Shown here piece by piece: positions 33,572 to 45,800 of a DNA stretch of 64,000 nt. The notes under the pieces were generated by a model, which saw nothing but the letters and a program-made list of their open reading frames with translations, searched no databases and was not told where the DNA came from. The translations under genes and the position numbers were made by a program. This DNA is from Limanda limanda. Taxonomy: Eukaryota; Chordata; Actinopteri; Pleuronectiformes; Pleuronectidae. The stretch is from the NCBI RefSeq assembly GCF_963576545.1, contig NC_083641.1, positions 21,405,523-21,469,522 of the forward strand, written 5' to 3'. The number at the start of each line of letters is the position of its first letter. Position 1 is the stretch's first letter.

Positions 33572-33984
33572 ACTTCTTTTCACAGTAGCATCTGCGGCTT
33601 TGATGTCTTTGATCTCGGACGGTCAATGTATATTAATTGACTGATCTTCAAACAAACCGATTTGCAGGTCAGTTGTGTTTATAAATACAAACACCTATTT
33701 TGTCCCCACGGAGACAAACTTGTGTGTTATAACAGTTTGATAACAGCGGCTGTGGACGAGCATTAACGTGGAGGAGATACAACTTCCTGGACGGAGATGA
33801 GGCACGACACCGGAAACACTCTGAGCTGAGTGTGTGTGTGTGTGTGTTTCCTCTTGGAATCTACACGTCCTGGAACACAGTGCACACACTCACGGACTTG
33901 TAGTGAACGTGTACTGGTAGTACTGGTGTCGTGTTGTGTGTAGACACCGTCAGAAAGACACAGTTTCATTCCGCTTCGTCCTTC

Positions 33985-34119
33985 AAGCTGAATACCCGGC
34001 TGTTTGGGCTAGCTAGCTTGCTAGGCTAACAGGTGAGTGCTCGTTTACCATCCACCATGTGAGCAGAAGCTGGTTTCTTCTGCCCTGTTTGTTTACATTT
34101 CCGGTTTGTGTTGGTCCAG
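33985..34119 (+). promoter_or_regulatory. Probable nkapd1 5' UTR exon and short leader intron
   Basis: A good donor (CAG/GTGAGT) at 34032/34033 and an acceptor ('ttggtccag') ending at 34119 define a possible 87-bp intron in the leader. The second exon would start at 34120 and run through the 21-bp repeats into the coding start. This is inference from splice-site quality only. Confidence 0.4.
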
Positions 34120-34129
34120 ACTCACACGG

Positions 34130-34192
34130 GGGTCCTGTCCGGGGACACCAGGGTCCTGTCCGGGGACACCAGGGTTCTGTCCGGGGACACCA
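34130..34192 (+). repeat. 21-bp tandem triplication ending in the nkapd1 start codon
   Basis: Three units of exactly 21 bp (34130-34150, 34151-34171, 34172-34192). They share 'ctgtccggggacacca'; the first two are identical and the third differs by one base. The final A of unit 3 is the A of the ATG. Because 21 is a multiple of three and no stop occurs, the frame is open upstream of the ATG and reads a repeated V-L-S-G-D-T-R heptad. Confidence 0.92.
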
Positions 34193-37100
34193 TGTCCTTC
34201 CAGCCGCTGGGGAAGACGCTGCTGAGGAACGTGATCCGTCACACGGACGCTCACAACAAGGTGAGACACATCCAACATGTGTGGGACGAGTGGGAACAAC
34301 GGGAACTGGGAGGGAAACACTTAGCTGGAAGGCAACATCCGCTTCCAGGGGTCTGATTGTCAGGGGGTCCTGCTTATTTTCAGTTTATTAGGAACAGCTA
34401 ACTCAAACAGACCTAGCTGGGAATTCTGTCCCCTTGAGAGATGTTGATACAACTCGAAGATCATGTAGTTTGTGCTGATGCATGAGGGTAGAGCAGGCAA
34501 CACAATGATCTGGTAGCTGAGGGTTGTCTGTGTGGAAGGAAACAAAATCACCCTGGTGATTAATTTTCCTTTTGCAGAAAAAGTCAGACAATTGAGTGAA
34601 GGGTGTGTGACAATCTCCCAAAGCATTAAGATTAAGATACATTTATTTGTCCCAAACACATGCACAGACATGCACAAGCACACTCATGCAAGGAGGGAAA
34701 TTTAACCTCTGCTTTTAACCCATCTGGTGCAGGACACACAGAGCAGTGAGCAGCCATGTACGGCGCCCGGGGATTAAGGTGTAAGGTGCCTTGCTCAGGG
34801 GCACTAGACAGGGTAGGGAGAATCCTCTTAGATTTTTGGACAGATAAATCCAGGTTCGTCTTTTTGTTGTTTCTCCGTGGAGTCGAACCAGAGACCTTTT
34901 CTGCCCATAGTCTAATTTTCTGCCACTAGTCCACCGCCTCTCCCCTACATGATCATGTAGTTTGTGCTGATGCATGAGGGTAACACAATGATCTGGTAAC
35001 TGAGTGTTGTCTGTGTGGAAGGAAACAAAATCACCCTGTTGATTCATTTTCCTTTTGCAGAAAATGTCAGACAATTGAGTGAAGGGTGTGTGACAATCTC
35101 CCAAAGCGTAAAGGTGTTCTCTTCAGATTTGAACCTCCTGACACTCAGAGCTGTCAGGTTCTGTCCAGCCGGTGATACTGACGTTTGGCAGCTTTGACCT
35201 TGAACACAAACTAACCTACAGATGTATTTTCCCAACTTACAAGTTGAATGTTCACTATTAGAAGTGTTCTGATACAATTTTTCCCTTTTACGATACCTGG
35301 ACCTCACATATTAGCCTTAACCAAGTACTGACTGGATACCAGGGTATTCAAGAAGGAACTTGTATAAGGTGTTTAACAGCTGTATTCTCAGGTTAAACCC
35401 TGTGAAATACATAGAGAATGAGTCATAGAACTGATTTTAGTTTCTAGTTTGACAGCCACAACTGAAGAAGAACACGATTAATTAAATCCAGGAATGCACA
35501 ACACATTTTGGTATGTGTCACCCCTAGAAACCAAAGTACTGCTGACATTTAAGCTCTGGTTAACACCACACTATTACAAAATTAGCTTTTCTTCGCTGCT
35601 CTAAAAGCAGCGCTTGCCATCTGCAGTACAACTCCACTACTGAGTGATGAAGAAGCAATTTCAGTTTTATCTGGGTGAAACTAATACATTTTAAAGACTT
35701 GTTCTTGTTGTTGATCCTGGTATCAGATCATCTCTATTCACAACCTGTGTAAATATTGGAATCCTTTAAATAATTTCCCCTTTAGTGAGTTCAAATAAAG
35801 CAGTCAGAGTGTGTGTTTGTGTGTCTGTTTGTGTGTGTGTGTGTGTGTGTTTCTGTGTGTGCAGCTTTTAATGTACTGACATCTTCCCACGGCAGATCCA
35901 AGAGGAATCGGAGATGTGGAAAATGCGAGGCTGGCAGGTCCAGAGGCCCGACCCCAAACAATCATCAGACACCGTGTGTGTGAGGTAAGATCCGTGAACG
36001 TCCCAGTTTAATCTGAGCCACCTGCACACAAGTGACACCAAAGCTCATAAGGGAGCGTCTTTCATAACGTAGCTCTGGGAGCTGTTACCTGTGCGATGGC
36101 TTGTTTATTTACTAACAGCCGTGGTATTTTTAGGGGCCAGATGCACTGTGACCGAGGGGCAGATCAAACCGGAGACCTGAGGCGCAGCAGAGAGCGAGTC
36201 TCGGAACACGACGACAGAGAGGCTCGATACTGGACACGCAAACTGTACGAGTTTGAGGCCAAAGATCCCGACAGGTGCAGTATAAGATCTCATGCTCTTT
36301 TCAATGCTGTTTGGAGTCGTTCTGCACAACTTTCTGCAGCTAATTCATTTGTATCTCAACACAGATGGGGACACAGTGGCTTCAAGGAGCTGTATCCTGA
36401 GGAGTTTAAAAGAGACAGGTAAGAAAGAATTCTGCATCGCACCTAGGGATGGGGGAAAAAATCGATTCAGTTACAAATCGCGATTCTTGTGAATGACGAT
36501 TTTAAATCGATATGCTGCCTCCCAAATCGATTTTATTGTTTTATACTGGGGGGGATATATTGGGGGAGCAACATCACCCCAGAGCAAGTTGACCAGCTCT
36601 TGTTTTTGCACAAGAATCTAAACATACCCAAGCACTAGCTTTGCATCGGCTACATGCAAACAACAGTAGCCTACTTTTTGTTTATTTCAAAGTTTATATT
36701 TTAAGTAAACTTTTATTCATTCGGTTTAATTTACCTTTTATTGATTGTTTAAAAGTAGCCTAAGTGGCATACATTTCTTAATCTGTCAGTTTGTGTGCAG
36801 TTGACAGGGGCTGTACAATAATAGGGCACATTTTTATTTATTTTCTCTATTGGCTGCCCGGCAGTCATTAAGTTAATGTTAATATTTGAAATAAATGGGG
36901 TAAAGCTCTAAGTTAATTTTTTCCATGGTCCAGTATTTAAAAAAAAAAAAATAACCAAAAGAAATCCCAGGAAATCGTAATATCGAATCGCAATACTTAC
37001 AGAATTGCAATACCCACAGAAATCGCAATACATATCGTATCGCCACCTAAGTATCGTGATAGTATGGTATCGGGAGGTCCCTGCCGATTCCCGTCCCTAA

Positions 37101-37863
37101 TCGCACCCAACAACTCCAATATCATAACTGAGCCACACATGCAACTGATTTTAAAGGTGTGGTCCGGGGAACTAGCGTTTGGTGTCACAAAAGATAAATA
37201 AATACAAAATTAGAGTAGATCCTAGATTTCCCATAATGCAACTAGTCCAATTTGTAAATAATGTTCACACCTGACAAAAAAATATGCACCAATCACATCA
37301 TTTAACGACCATAGTTTGTATCATGAAACTGGTTTAATCCACGTTGGGGTCCTAAACAAGGGAACGACGGCATGCAAATTCTATTCTCGCCTACAATTAT
37401 TTTTTTTTCGATTTTGTTTTGTGTGAACAGATCTACAAAGAAGCACAAAAGGAAAAAGTCCAAGTCTGACACAGAGGGAAGCTTATCGAGACACTCCAAG
37501 AAATCCTCTCGCAAGACGAAAAAGAAGAAGAAGAAAAAAGACGACGACTCGGGGCCAAAGAAAGTCAAGTGTTCGAGCAGCGGCGACAGCAGCGGCGACA
37601 GCAGCAGCAACAAAGACAAGCAGGCGAGGAAGAGGAGCAAGAGTCGACACAAAGACAAGAAGAGTGCGAAAAGCAGAGGGAAGGACGATGACAGCAGCTC
37701 GGGGGGCAGTGATGATGGAGAGCGAAAGAGACGGACCCACAGTCGCAAAAAGCGAAAACAGGACTTCCACAAAGACTCGGAGTCGGGTCTGAATTTAACA
37801 AAGAAGAGAAAAAACTGGAAAGCGGCAGGTGAGGGGAGCTCGGCTGATAGTTCGGCTGACTGA
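34192..37863 (+). CDS. nkapd1: NKAP domain-containing protein 1 (C11orf57), 5 coding exons
   Basis: Small basic protein of poorly known role; its Lys/Ser-rich tail resembles NKAP-type nuclear and splicing-speckle proteins. Exons 34192-34260, 35896-35984, 36134-36274, 36365-36418 and 37431-37863 keep phase and give 261 aa (human about 290). Exon 1 encodes the diagnostic [19 protein letters not shown] and exon 2 [11 protein letters not shown]. Exon 3 ends with [17 protein letters not shown]. Exon 4 reads [14 protein letters not shown], a nearly invariant block. Exon 5 is lysine, serine and aspartate rich (KKHKRKKSK, long K run, RHKDKK) and closes with [20 protein letters not shown]. The tail should act as nuclear localisation signals. 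A tRNA-derived SINE interrupts intron 1 and a hAT-like element interrupts intron 4. A polyadenylation signal follows at 38359. Confidence 0.93.
34459..34624 (+). repeat. Direct repeat, left copy, flanking a SINE in nkapd1 intron 1
   Basis: Begins gatcatgtagtttgtgctga and ends gtgtgacaatctcccaaagc. A second copy with a short internal deletion and a few substitutions lies at 34951-35107. The intervening DNA is the SINE at about 34625-34948. Confidence 0.9.
34625..34948 (-). mobile_element. tRNA-derived SINE, minus orientation, in nkapd1 intron 1
   Basis: Read on the minus strand, the head has an A-box-like 'tggactagtggc' and a B-box-like 'ggttcgactcc'. A body containing the reverse of 'gtgccttgctcaggggcac' follows, and then an AT-rich tail ('cattaagattaagatac' on the given strand). 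The family differs from the SINE at 17811. It sits between two 160-bp direct repeats. Confidence 0.75.
34951..35107 (+). repeat. Direct repeat, right copy, flanking a SINE in nkapd1 intron 1
   Basis: Second copy of 34459-34624. It lacks about 9 bp in the middle ('agagcaggc' of copy 1) and differs at scattered bases, and it ends in the same 'gacaatctcccaaagc'. Confidence 0.9.
35809..35863 (+). repeat. GT microsatellite in nkapd1 intron 1
   Basis: Imperfect GT array with 'tttgt' and 'tctg' interruptions, ending about 32 bp before the exon 2 acceptor. Confidence 0.9.
36444..37099. mobile_element. Non-autonomous hAT-like element in nkapd1 intron 4
   Basis: The 656-bp element is flanked by a perfect 8-bp direct repeat, ATCGCACC, at 36436-36443 and 37100-37107. 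Its ends are inverted: left 'tagggatggg', right 'cccgtcccta', whose complement is tagggacggg. Subterminal parts are rich in ATCG and AATCG words on both sides, as in transposase-binding arrays. No transposase frame exists. Terminal TA and an 8-bp target duplication are the hallmarks of hAT elements. The insertion lies between the exon 4 donor and exon 5 and leaves both splice sites intact. Confidence 0.88.
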
Positions 37864-38358
37864 GATTCACAGAAGGTGGACAGACGCAGCTCAGGTAACG
37901 AGCAGGAAAACGACAGCGGATTCTTCTGCTCGTCTTAACAGCACAGAGGGCTTCTCTCTGCAGGGCCGCTCTGTATTGTACTTTGTTAGACTTCAACAAA
38001 CCTTGTGCTGTCAGCCCTCTCCCAGGGTGTTCGCTGTAGCAATATCTCATCACCGCTGCAGTGGCTTGAAGCACAGGCAGCGTGAGGAGAGATGGGGGGG
38101 GGGGTGTTTCCACCACCTGCCTGATGAAGAACGCTGCTGGCTGCAGGCTCATTGATTTATCACCATGTCTCTGCTCAGTCCGTCTCACGTGAAGAGCTTC
38201 TGTCCTGAAATGACCACCGTGGTTTTTTTAATGTAAAAAGTGAAAGAGTTACAATCATGCAACTTTTCTTACCAATAATGATAGAATGTGTATTTTGTTT
38301 TATGAATATTTTCACTTAAATTTTAATACTTTTATCAAGTGCATTATCCTGGTGATAA

Positions 38359-38364
38359 AATAAA
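38359..38364 (+). other. nkapd1 polyadenylation signal
   Basis: AATAAA in 'ggtgataaaataaacatc', about 0.5 kb after the nkapd1 stop codon, followed by a T/GT-rich stretch ('ctggttgtttttaaattgtt'). Confidence 0.65.
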
Positions 38365-38379
38365 CATCAAATCTGGTTG

Positions 38380-41300
38380 TTTTTAAATTGTTTTGTTTTT
38401 TAACAAATTGTGCAACACACAAACATCATATAGGTTAGGGACTGTACAAAAATGATTTGTTTTGATCGACTTGATTTATTAGTAAAATCAGAATATTTTT
38501 TTAGCCGAATCTTAGTTTAATAAAATGATCAAACAACTTCCACTTGTGGTGAAGGTGCAGCCACATACAGAGGACAAACATGAATAACCTCAGGGCAGGA
38601 CTTTCTTTTCCAGTGTGAAACACAAAGTTCAAACTTGTTATTCCATCTAAAATGAAACCACACCAATGAATCACAGGCTGTCATGTTCCGTCATTATACT
38701 AAACATAGATGCTGTCGTTTATTTTGAGCTGATCCCACATCCACTGCTCTGCTGCCACAAGTTATTCGAACACCAAATGTGTGTTCATTTAATACACTGA
38801 GCTGAAAATAGTCCCAGACAAATGCACAATTTCCTCCTGAATGAATAATGTTTTTCAACACTGCAGCAGAGTGGCTGAAGTAAATTGACTTCTTTAAAAT
38901 AAATAAACCCATGTATTCGTGACCCTTCTTTGGAGATTTGTGCAGCGGGGGGTGAATTGTGAACAGATAAGTTGACAGAAGTATGAGATGAATCAACACA
39001 ATGTTAACCTTGAATTAATGTTTTCATTGCAAAAACCCTTTCATACCAATTATTGTATGTGTTACCACGTCTCACAGGTCGGACATTATCATTGGATTCC
39101 TGAAGATATTGTAAAGTAAATCTGGGAACCTGTTTTCACCTGCCGGTTTCATTCTGTGTAATGTAATGAGATGGAAGTGTAAGTCCAGATCACAGACTTA
39201 ATAATTCACAATCTGAGATAGCAGTAGGAAAAAGAAAGTCTGATTTGAGGTGCTGTGACTTTTTAATTAGCCAGGCTATTGGTAAAGAGGCCGCTGTGGA
39301 TCAATGCTGTCGCTGGAGACCCTGCTGGAACGTGCATGTCTGTTCAATATGCAAACGATACAGAAGAGTTTAACAAGCTGCCACACACGGTCAACAAATG
39401 TGAGGATATGTGGAAATGCTCTATGACGGCTAAACTCGAAATTTAATGCCTGAGAAAAAGACTCCTATATTTCCATAAACAGCCCTGAACAAATGAACCT
39501 CATCGTCCGTATGGCTGGTTTCTGGTTTCATCCCGTCGCACTTGGTAAATCGTGCAATAAGCAGTAGCCCTGTCCCATCTGGGTTTTCTTTCTTGTTAGA
39601 TAATCTGATGCTGAGCAAGTGCTGGTAAACTGTATTGAAAGTGTGTGTGTGTTTGTATTGGAAAAGCCTGAAGCACTTTGCTAAGTCTGTGTCAATAGAC
39701 TGACTTTTTCTTTTTCTAAGGATGCTGTGTGGGCCGAGTTGAGCTCGGCTGCAAGTGCCCGAATCCTGGAAGAGGAAAACAACTGGTCTAATCGGTGTTG
39801 ATGGAAGTTTTTAAAAACAGATTCTCAAGATAAAACTGCATTTGGCAAAAGAGAAAAATCCATGTTTTATGGCTGCATCTCGAGTTAGGACAACTTATTT
39901 AGAAAATAACTATTAAGAAAAAGATTTATAAATAGGATTTGTGGCTCTGGGTGTTTGGATGTATCAGTTCATCATTATGCTACACTAATGGCATCACTGT
40001 GGTGCTGCTAATGTGGATAGAAACCAAAAATATGTTCAGACATTCGTAGAGAATGGATTTCCATTAACATTCATTCTCCCTCCCTCCTTTTGATAACTTT
40101 GGTCCTTTGTGTTTAGTGCTGATTAAATAAACTTATAAACATTACCTAGTAAATATGGTCTGCTCAACATCAGTAACAGCATTGGCCAGTTTGAGCATAT
40201 TGACATTATCATTCTGCACATGTATGTTACGACCTCAGTAAACCACTTTAGCATGGCTGCAGACTTAGGAGAACTAGGAGACTAATATGTGCAAGCAAAA
40301 ATAAAAATGTTTGTGCTTTTGCTAATATCTGTGACACCAGGCTCCTCAAACAGATGAAATAACAGCAGTGTTGGAAATAATCTGCTTCTACATTTGATAA
40401 AATTTGAACTTCCGAATCGTAGCAAATCTAATTTTGTTCTTCAGTTTCAGCTCTCTCCGCAGAAACTGTATAATGTCTCGATTTCATATTTCCACGATGA
40501 GAAAACAGATTCCAGAAATTAAGTAGTATTTTATATGTGAAGTATAACATAAATAAACCATAGCAGAAAACTTGCAGGGTCAGCACACTGAGGAATGAGA
40601 AAAAAATGGTGATATTGTGAATCAGACTTCAATTTTATACATATTAAAACCAGGTTCACGTTGAAGTTTTCAAACACACACGTCATATCTGCGATTTAAA
40701 CATATAATGGGATCTTTAGTGGAAAAAACCCCAACACACACCAAGTCAAGGCACATTTCTTTTTTCTCAGTTACTCAGAACTTGCTGATGAGACACAACA
40801 CACTTTGCTCCATCCCCAGTGTTCACTAGTTTGGCTGTCTGGGCCAATTCTGTAGCCTGGGTGATGTCTCAGCCTCCTCCTACCTAAGCAGATTTTGTGT
40901 TGAATAATGGTTACAGATAGGAGCAGGCAGAAGTACCTCTCCTGCTGTGAGAAATGGTCAGCAGCGCATTTCCAAGACAGAAAGCATCAGCATTTAATGA
41001 GGAGATGGATGAACGGACACAGCCAAGAGTTTACACCCTAAAGGGAAGTCTTCTCCTTGCTGGAAAAAAGTAGAACAGATTTGACTGGAAACTGGTAAAC
41101 GGGAGATGGAAGAAAAAAAGAAAAAAAAGCTATGACCCCGTTCTTCGACTCAATCCTCTCATCCACTGAGGATGCAAATCTCAGAGTCAAGAGGATTGAA
41201 GAAGCTCCAGTGTGACTTATCTCTGTGAAGTCCACGCCGCTGTGTTTGATCTCAGCCTGTTCTAAGGAGCTGTAATCAGGAGGAGAGGGCGGCTTCTAGA

Positions 41301-42826
41301 GCAGCAAACAAATATCCCTCCTCCACCCTGATTGTATCTGCTCCCACTGTCAAGCTTATCAATCCTCTCCCACGTTTAGCATTTATATGCAGTGCAAATA
41401 CAATTAAAATGGTTTATAACACACTATACTACAGTTGTACGCAGATAAAGGACATATTCGGTGTTTAAAACTAGATTTGTCAAGAAAACTCCTCTTATGA
41501 GGCCTAATGCTGTCTGTTGTGTCCCCCTAGTGGTAAGCACCCGGTGATGCACCCTTGTAAGAACAGCTGGCTGCATTTGATTTGATGAATTCAGCCACAC
41601 ATCCTCCAGTCATCATGTCCCTGGTCACTATGTGCCCCAGCTCTGCTCCGCGGCCACGTTGCAGCTTTCCCCGAGGCCTTATAAATAACAACCGGGCAGA
41701 TCAAATATTTATATGGTCTCAACCCGTGCGTCCCTTCCTGCAGTGGACACAAATACCGCTGGCCCTGAAGCACAAGAAGGAAACACCACTTATACAGTCA
41801 ACCCACACAAAAAATTTAATACCCTTCACGAGGGGGATAAATGGTCCAAACTTTGACATACTAAATAGGGCGAGGTGTGATGACACAGGTTTTTAATGTA
41901 AAAACTTGCAGCCAACACCCAAATGCTTTGTAAAAAGTCATGTGACATATGACTTACTTACTTTACATAGTTAGTACACATACACCAATGTTTTTTTAAT
42001 ATACTTATATATGTCTTTTTTGTTTGTTGTCTTTTTATCTAGACCAGCCAGATACAGTACCGATTAATATACAGTCACATCTGGAACAATACCTATTAAA
42101 CATCATATAGTCCCACAGCCGGAGAGGAATCCATGGCAGCTTTCCAGGTCCGTCCTCTCTGCGCTATCGTCAGAAACTGGCATGTGTAAAATTCTCTTCT
42201 TCTTTTTTCATTATTATTATTATTATTGTATAGACTGGTGGTTGATACTTGTCCTTGTATCTCGTGTCTTCTGTGCAAATGTTTTTTTTTGTTGTTGTTT
42301 TCTGAAAGAACCCAAAACATGATTGACATAACAGGATACCTTGCTGTTCACTTTACAGTTATGATGAATTTTTTTTTTCTTTTTTCTGTTTTTAAACAAT
42401 TAAACAGTTACATACATCCAAACGCCACACCCCCTTGGCATGTCACAGAAAGAGGAGAAAATTATAAATCCAAAGTAACGCGCCCCCATTATCACGGTGG
42501 GAGGGCAATGATAAGAGAGGAAAGTTTATGACTACAGTGAGCAGCGTCCTCCATTCGTACATCTTTTAGAATAAGGCACTGCTGCATAAAGAAAGGACAT
42601 GGCCGACAACCCTCTCTGGGAGTATGATGGGGAGGCAGGATGAGGGGAGACTGTTCTTCTCCAGCAACTCACAGAAAGTTTTCCCGTGTAAGTAAATGTG
42701 CTTGTGTTTATCGTTCGCTGTGTGCAGGAACAGAGTGCATCATATGGCATGTAGGTTTATATTTGTGTTTTTACACGTGTGCGTCTGCGTGCGTGGCCGA
42801 GCCGCGCTTCAGCTGCACTGGTTTCC
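38380..42826. other. Spacer between nkapd1 and lrfn1
   Basis: Both genes point into this stretch, so it holds their 3' flanks. I see no exon series, RNA gene or transposon with clear ends. The part next to 42826 should be lrfn1 3' UTR (minus strand). It includes an ATT-rich microsatellite near 42210-42228. I could not pick an lrfn1 polyadenylation site with confidence. Confidence 0.55.
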
Positions 42827-45800
42827 TCAGACTGTGCTCTCCAGCATCCACTCAGTGCTGCTGAACGTGACTCTCCGGTTGGCGAGCGGAGACGACTCCA
42901 TGTCGAGCTGGTTGGTGGACTTGTGCCACCTCGTCCTCGCTCTGCGCGGGTAACTATGACTCTGAAATATGGAGTAATCCCCACCGTCAAAAGAGAACCT
43001 ATGCCTAGTTCGTGCCAGCTCGTTGGGAAGCAAACCCATGTTAGCCAGGGCACTTTTCTTGTCCTTGAGCCTGGGAGCCTCCTTGGTGCCGGCGCTGGGA
43101 CCAATGAGACACAGGGACATGGTGGAGCCTGTCAGGCTACTGTCTGTCTGCGTGTCCTCAGACGGGGGACCAGAGCACTGAGCGTCCAGGCTGGTTCTTC
43201 TCTTCAGCTTGTCTACAGTCATTGGAGGCAGCTCCACCTCCAGGATGGCAGTAGTGGCGGCTGGATCCTCCTTCTTGTCGTTGTCCACCCTCAGCACCAG
43301 CGCCATGCACTCCTTGTGCACCAGGGCCTCACGCTGGCCCTCATCCGACGGCTGCTTGGAGACGGAGCGCGGGAGCCGCTGCTGGCTGCCATTGGTCTGG
43401 GAGTGCATGCTGGAGCTGACCTTGGTCTTGCTGTCCTCCGGGCTGCTGTAGGCCTTGTAACGGATCATCAGGATGATGATGAACACCAGCACTGAAGCAA
43501 CAATTATACCACCGATAATGATGATCATGGTGCCTCCCAGGAACTGGCTGTGCATGAAGCGGCACTGGCTGACCTCACTGGCTGTGTGGAACTGCACGCA
43601 GCCAACCACACGTGTGGCTGTTAATGATGTGATGCCGTCGTCATAAACCGCCAGCACACAAAGGTCATACTCCCGTCCAGCGGCCAGATCGTTGATTAAG
43701 AAGTTCTTGCTGGTGGATGGGATCATTCTGCAGAGGAAAGAAACAGAGCAGTGGTGAAGACAGAGAATTAATCATCGCTATTACAACGCCCACATAGCCT
43801 GATTTGCATAAGGTGTATTAAATCACACAAAGGTGTCCGTTCCACACAACAAAAAGACAACAGGGCCATTGCAGCCATGGCATTTAATATCCCTCATTCC
43901 GGGAGACAAGCATAAAAAGCACCACGCTCCATTAAAGCTGACTTATGAGGGAGAATGTTACATTATAAAATAGCGACGAGAAGCAGCTCTATTGGGCTTG
44001 TGTATGAAATGAGAGTGAAAGGTAAACGTCAAGGTGATAAACAAGGCAGAAGTGTCTGAAGAATATGCCACAGCAGCTGGCAGCTGCTGGACAAGTGATG
44101 CATGATGTGAAGGCAGACTGGATGTGTGAATACCTAAGGTCACATTTTGTCGGCAAGCGCGAGATTAGGCGACTCTAAATAGGAAGGAGAAAGGCATTGT
44201 CTTCAGGTCAACACTGGCGTTAATATAATTAGAAGCTTGTTCCTTTTCCCTAAAGGGAGACTTTGATGGTTATCATTTGTAGGTAATAATGTACCACCTA
44301 AAGACAAAACAACACTCAGCTCCGTGCCTAAACTGGATGAGAAAATTATACAGGAGAGCAACTCATTATATCTAATAAAACATAAAAAAAGTCGACCACT
44401 ATAATTAACTTGCTTCACAAATACATAAATCCGCAAACACTAGATTCTATTAAGTGCCTCACATACTGCTTAAGAAACACACTTTATTAATTATTATATT
44501 TAAGACATAATCTAATACATTTTGCCAAAAGTCGTTTTGAAAAACAGGTTGCTAATTATAAAGTATGACTCAGCTTTTCATTGTAACTTAGCGTGATTCA
44601 CTCTATTGAACGTTCATTTTCTCAACGTTATATATTTCACTTGGCATCTCAACTAATATGGTATATTGTAACTTACTATAACAAACTTATTGATATTAAC
44701 ATTGTTGTTGTTGCAACCAACCATCTATACAAAGTCAATACAATTAAAATGTTATACTCTACTCACTAAGCCACAGCATTCAATTCACAGCCACATATAA
44801 CCAGCTGCTTTTCAGATTAAGATCATACAAGCAAAACATGTGAAAAGCATCTAAAATATATATATACGATCCGATCATTCTTCCATGGGTCATGCACCAC
44901 TCGTCCACAAAAATGTCATGGAATTCGTTTCAGTAGTTTCTGAGTGATGCTGATAAATAACAAACAGAAGCCTTGGCGGAGGCGATAATCCACGAGCTCT
45001 AATAACTGTGGTTTCTAGTTATGTTACATGATGAAACACATGTAAATGCAGTTAGAAATCAAACCAGTGCCATTTTCAGCTATATTTGCAATGTTGTGTT
45101 GTCCCTCATCACATTTCAGACACAGTATCTTTAGGTTGTTATTAGCATCAAAGATGGTTTCATTTTCATTTATATTTTAATGCACAAAGAGATAAATTGC
45201 CCAATATTAACATTTTTTAAAGAATACACAGATTACAGAGAAGTAAAACTATATTTGCTCTTCCTACCTCTCACAATTATCTTCTCACCACCCATCACAT
45301 TTATCTTGTGACCCTTTGAAAAGAGAACGACCGCTAGTTTGAAAACCGCTGGACTAATGGACTCATTATAATGCTAATACTACTTTTATTAAAGTAAAAA
45401 AAAAAAGTAAATGCAGGTACTTATCACAAGTTTTTATTATAGCTTGGTCCTGCTCCTTTTACTTGCTGTTAGTCACTGATCTGAATACTACCACTGCAGC
45501 CAGGCCCATCAGTAGACAACCACATCTAATCACATTCTGTGTTGAAACCAATTAATGCAGACACTTGCTAATGATATAAATAGAAACATGTAATGAAACA
45601 CTTGCCCTGGTGTTATTGCTTATTGTCATAGCATGTTTTTACGATGCTGACACGGCCGTTTAGTCCGAAACTTGTTTACTACTATCAGTCAATATCTTGA
45701 TTAAACTGTATATTCTTTGTATACATCAATACATTCAGTTGTATTTAAATATATGGAAAAATATTCGTCATCGTACACTGTGGGGGTTCTACTTATTTTT

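Larger units (their letters stand above)
30261..33800. other. Spacer between the divergent dixdc1 and nkapd1
   Basis: AT-rich, with no exon series on either strand. I looked in particular for dixdc1 calponin-homology exons on the minus strand and saw none. It holds a SINE tail (30911-30990), an AT microsatellite (31254-31272), a complex duplication (33040-33395) and a palindromic element (33419-33571). Confidence 0.6.

Noticed and set aside
33414..33626. Microsatellite-only interpretation of the CTT/GAA repeats
   Set aside because: The CTT and GAA runs are mirror ends of one inverted-repeat element, so they are listed as a MITE.
34855..34940. tRNA gene on the minus strand
   Set aside because: It is the head of a minus-strand SINE with mismatched stems and a long SINE body downstream.
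37302..38188. Minus-strand open frames of 156 and 207 residues, rich in Leu/Ser/Phe/Cys
   Set aside because: Antisense to the lysine/serine-rich exon 5 of nkapd1; the hydrophobic runs are the reverse of AAG/AGC codons.
42779..43495. 238-residue open frame on the plus strand
   Set aside because: Lies wholly antisense to lrfn1 coding exon 2. It has no family resemblance and reflects the codon bias of the real gene.
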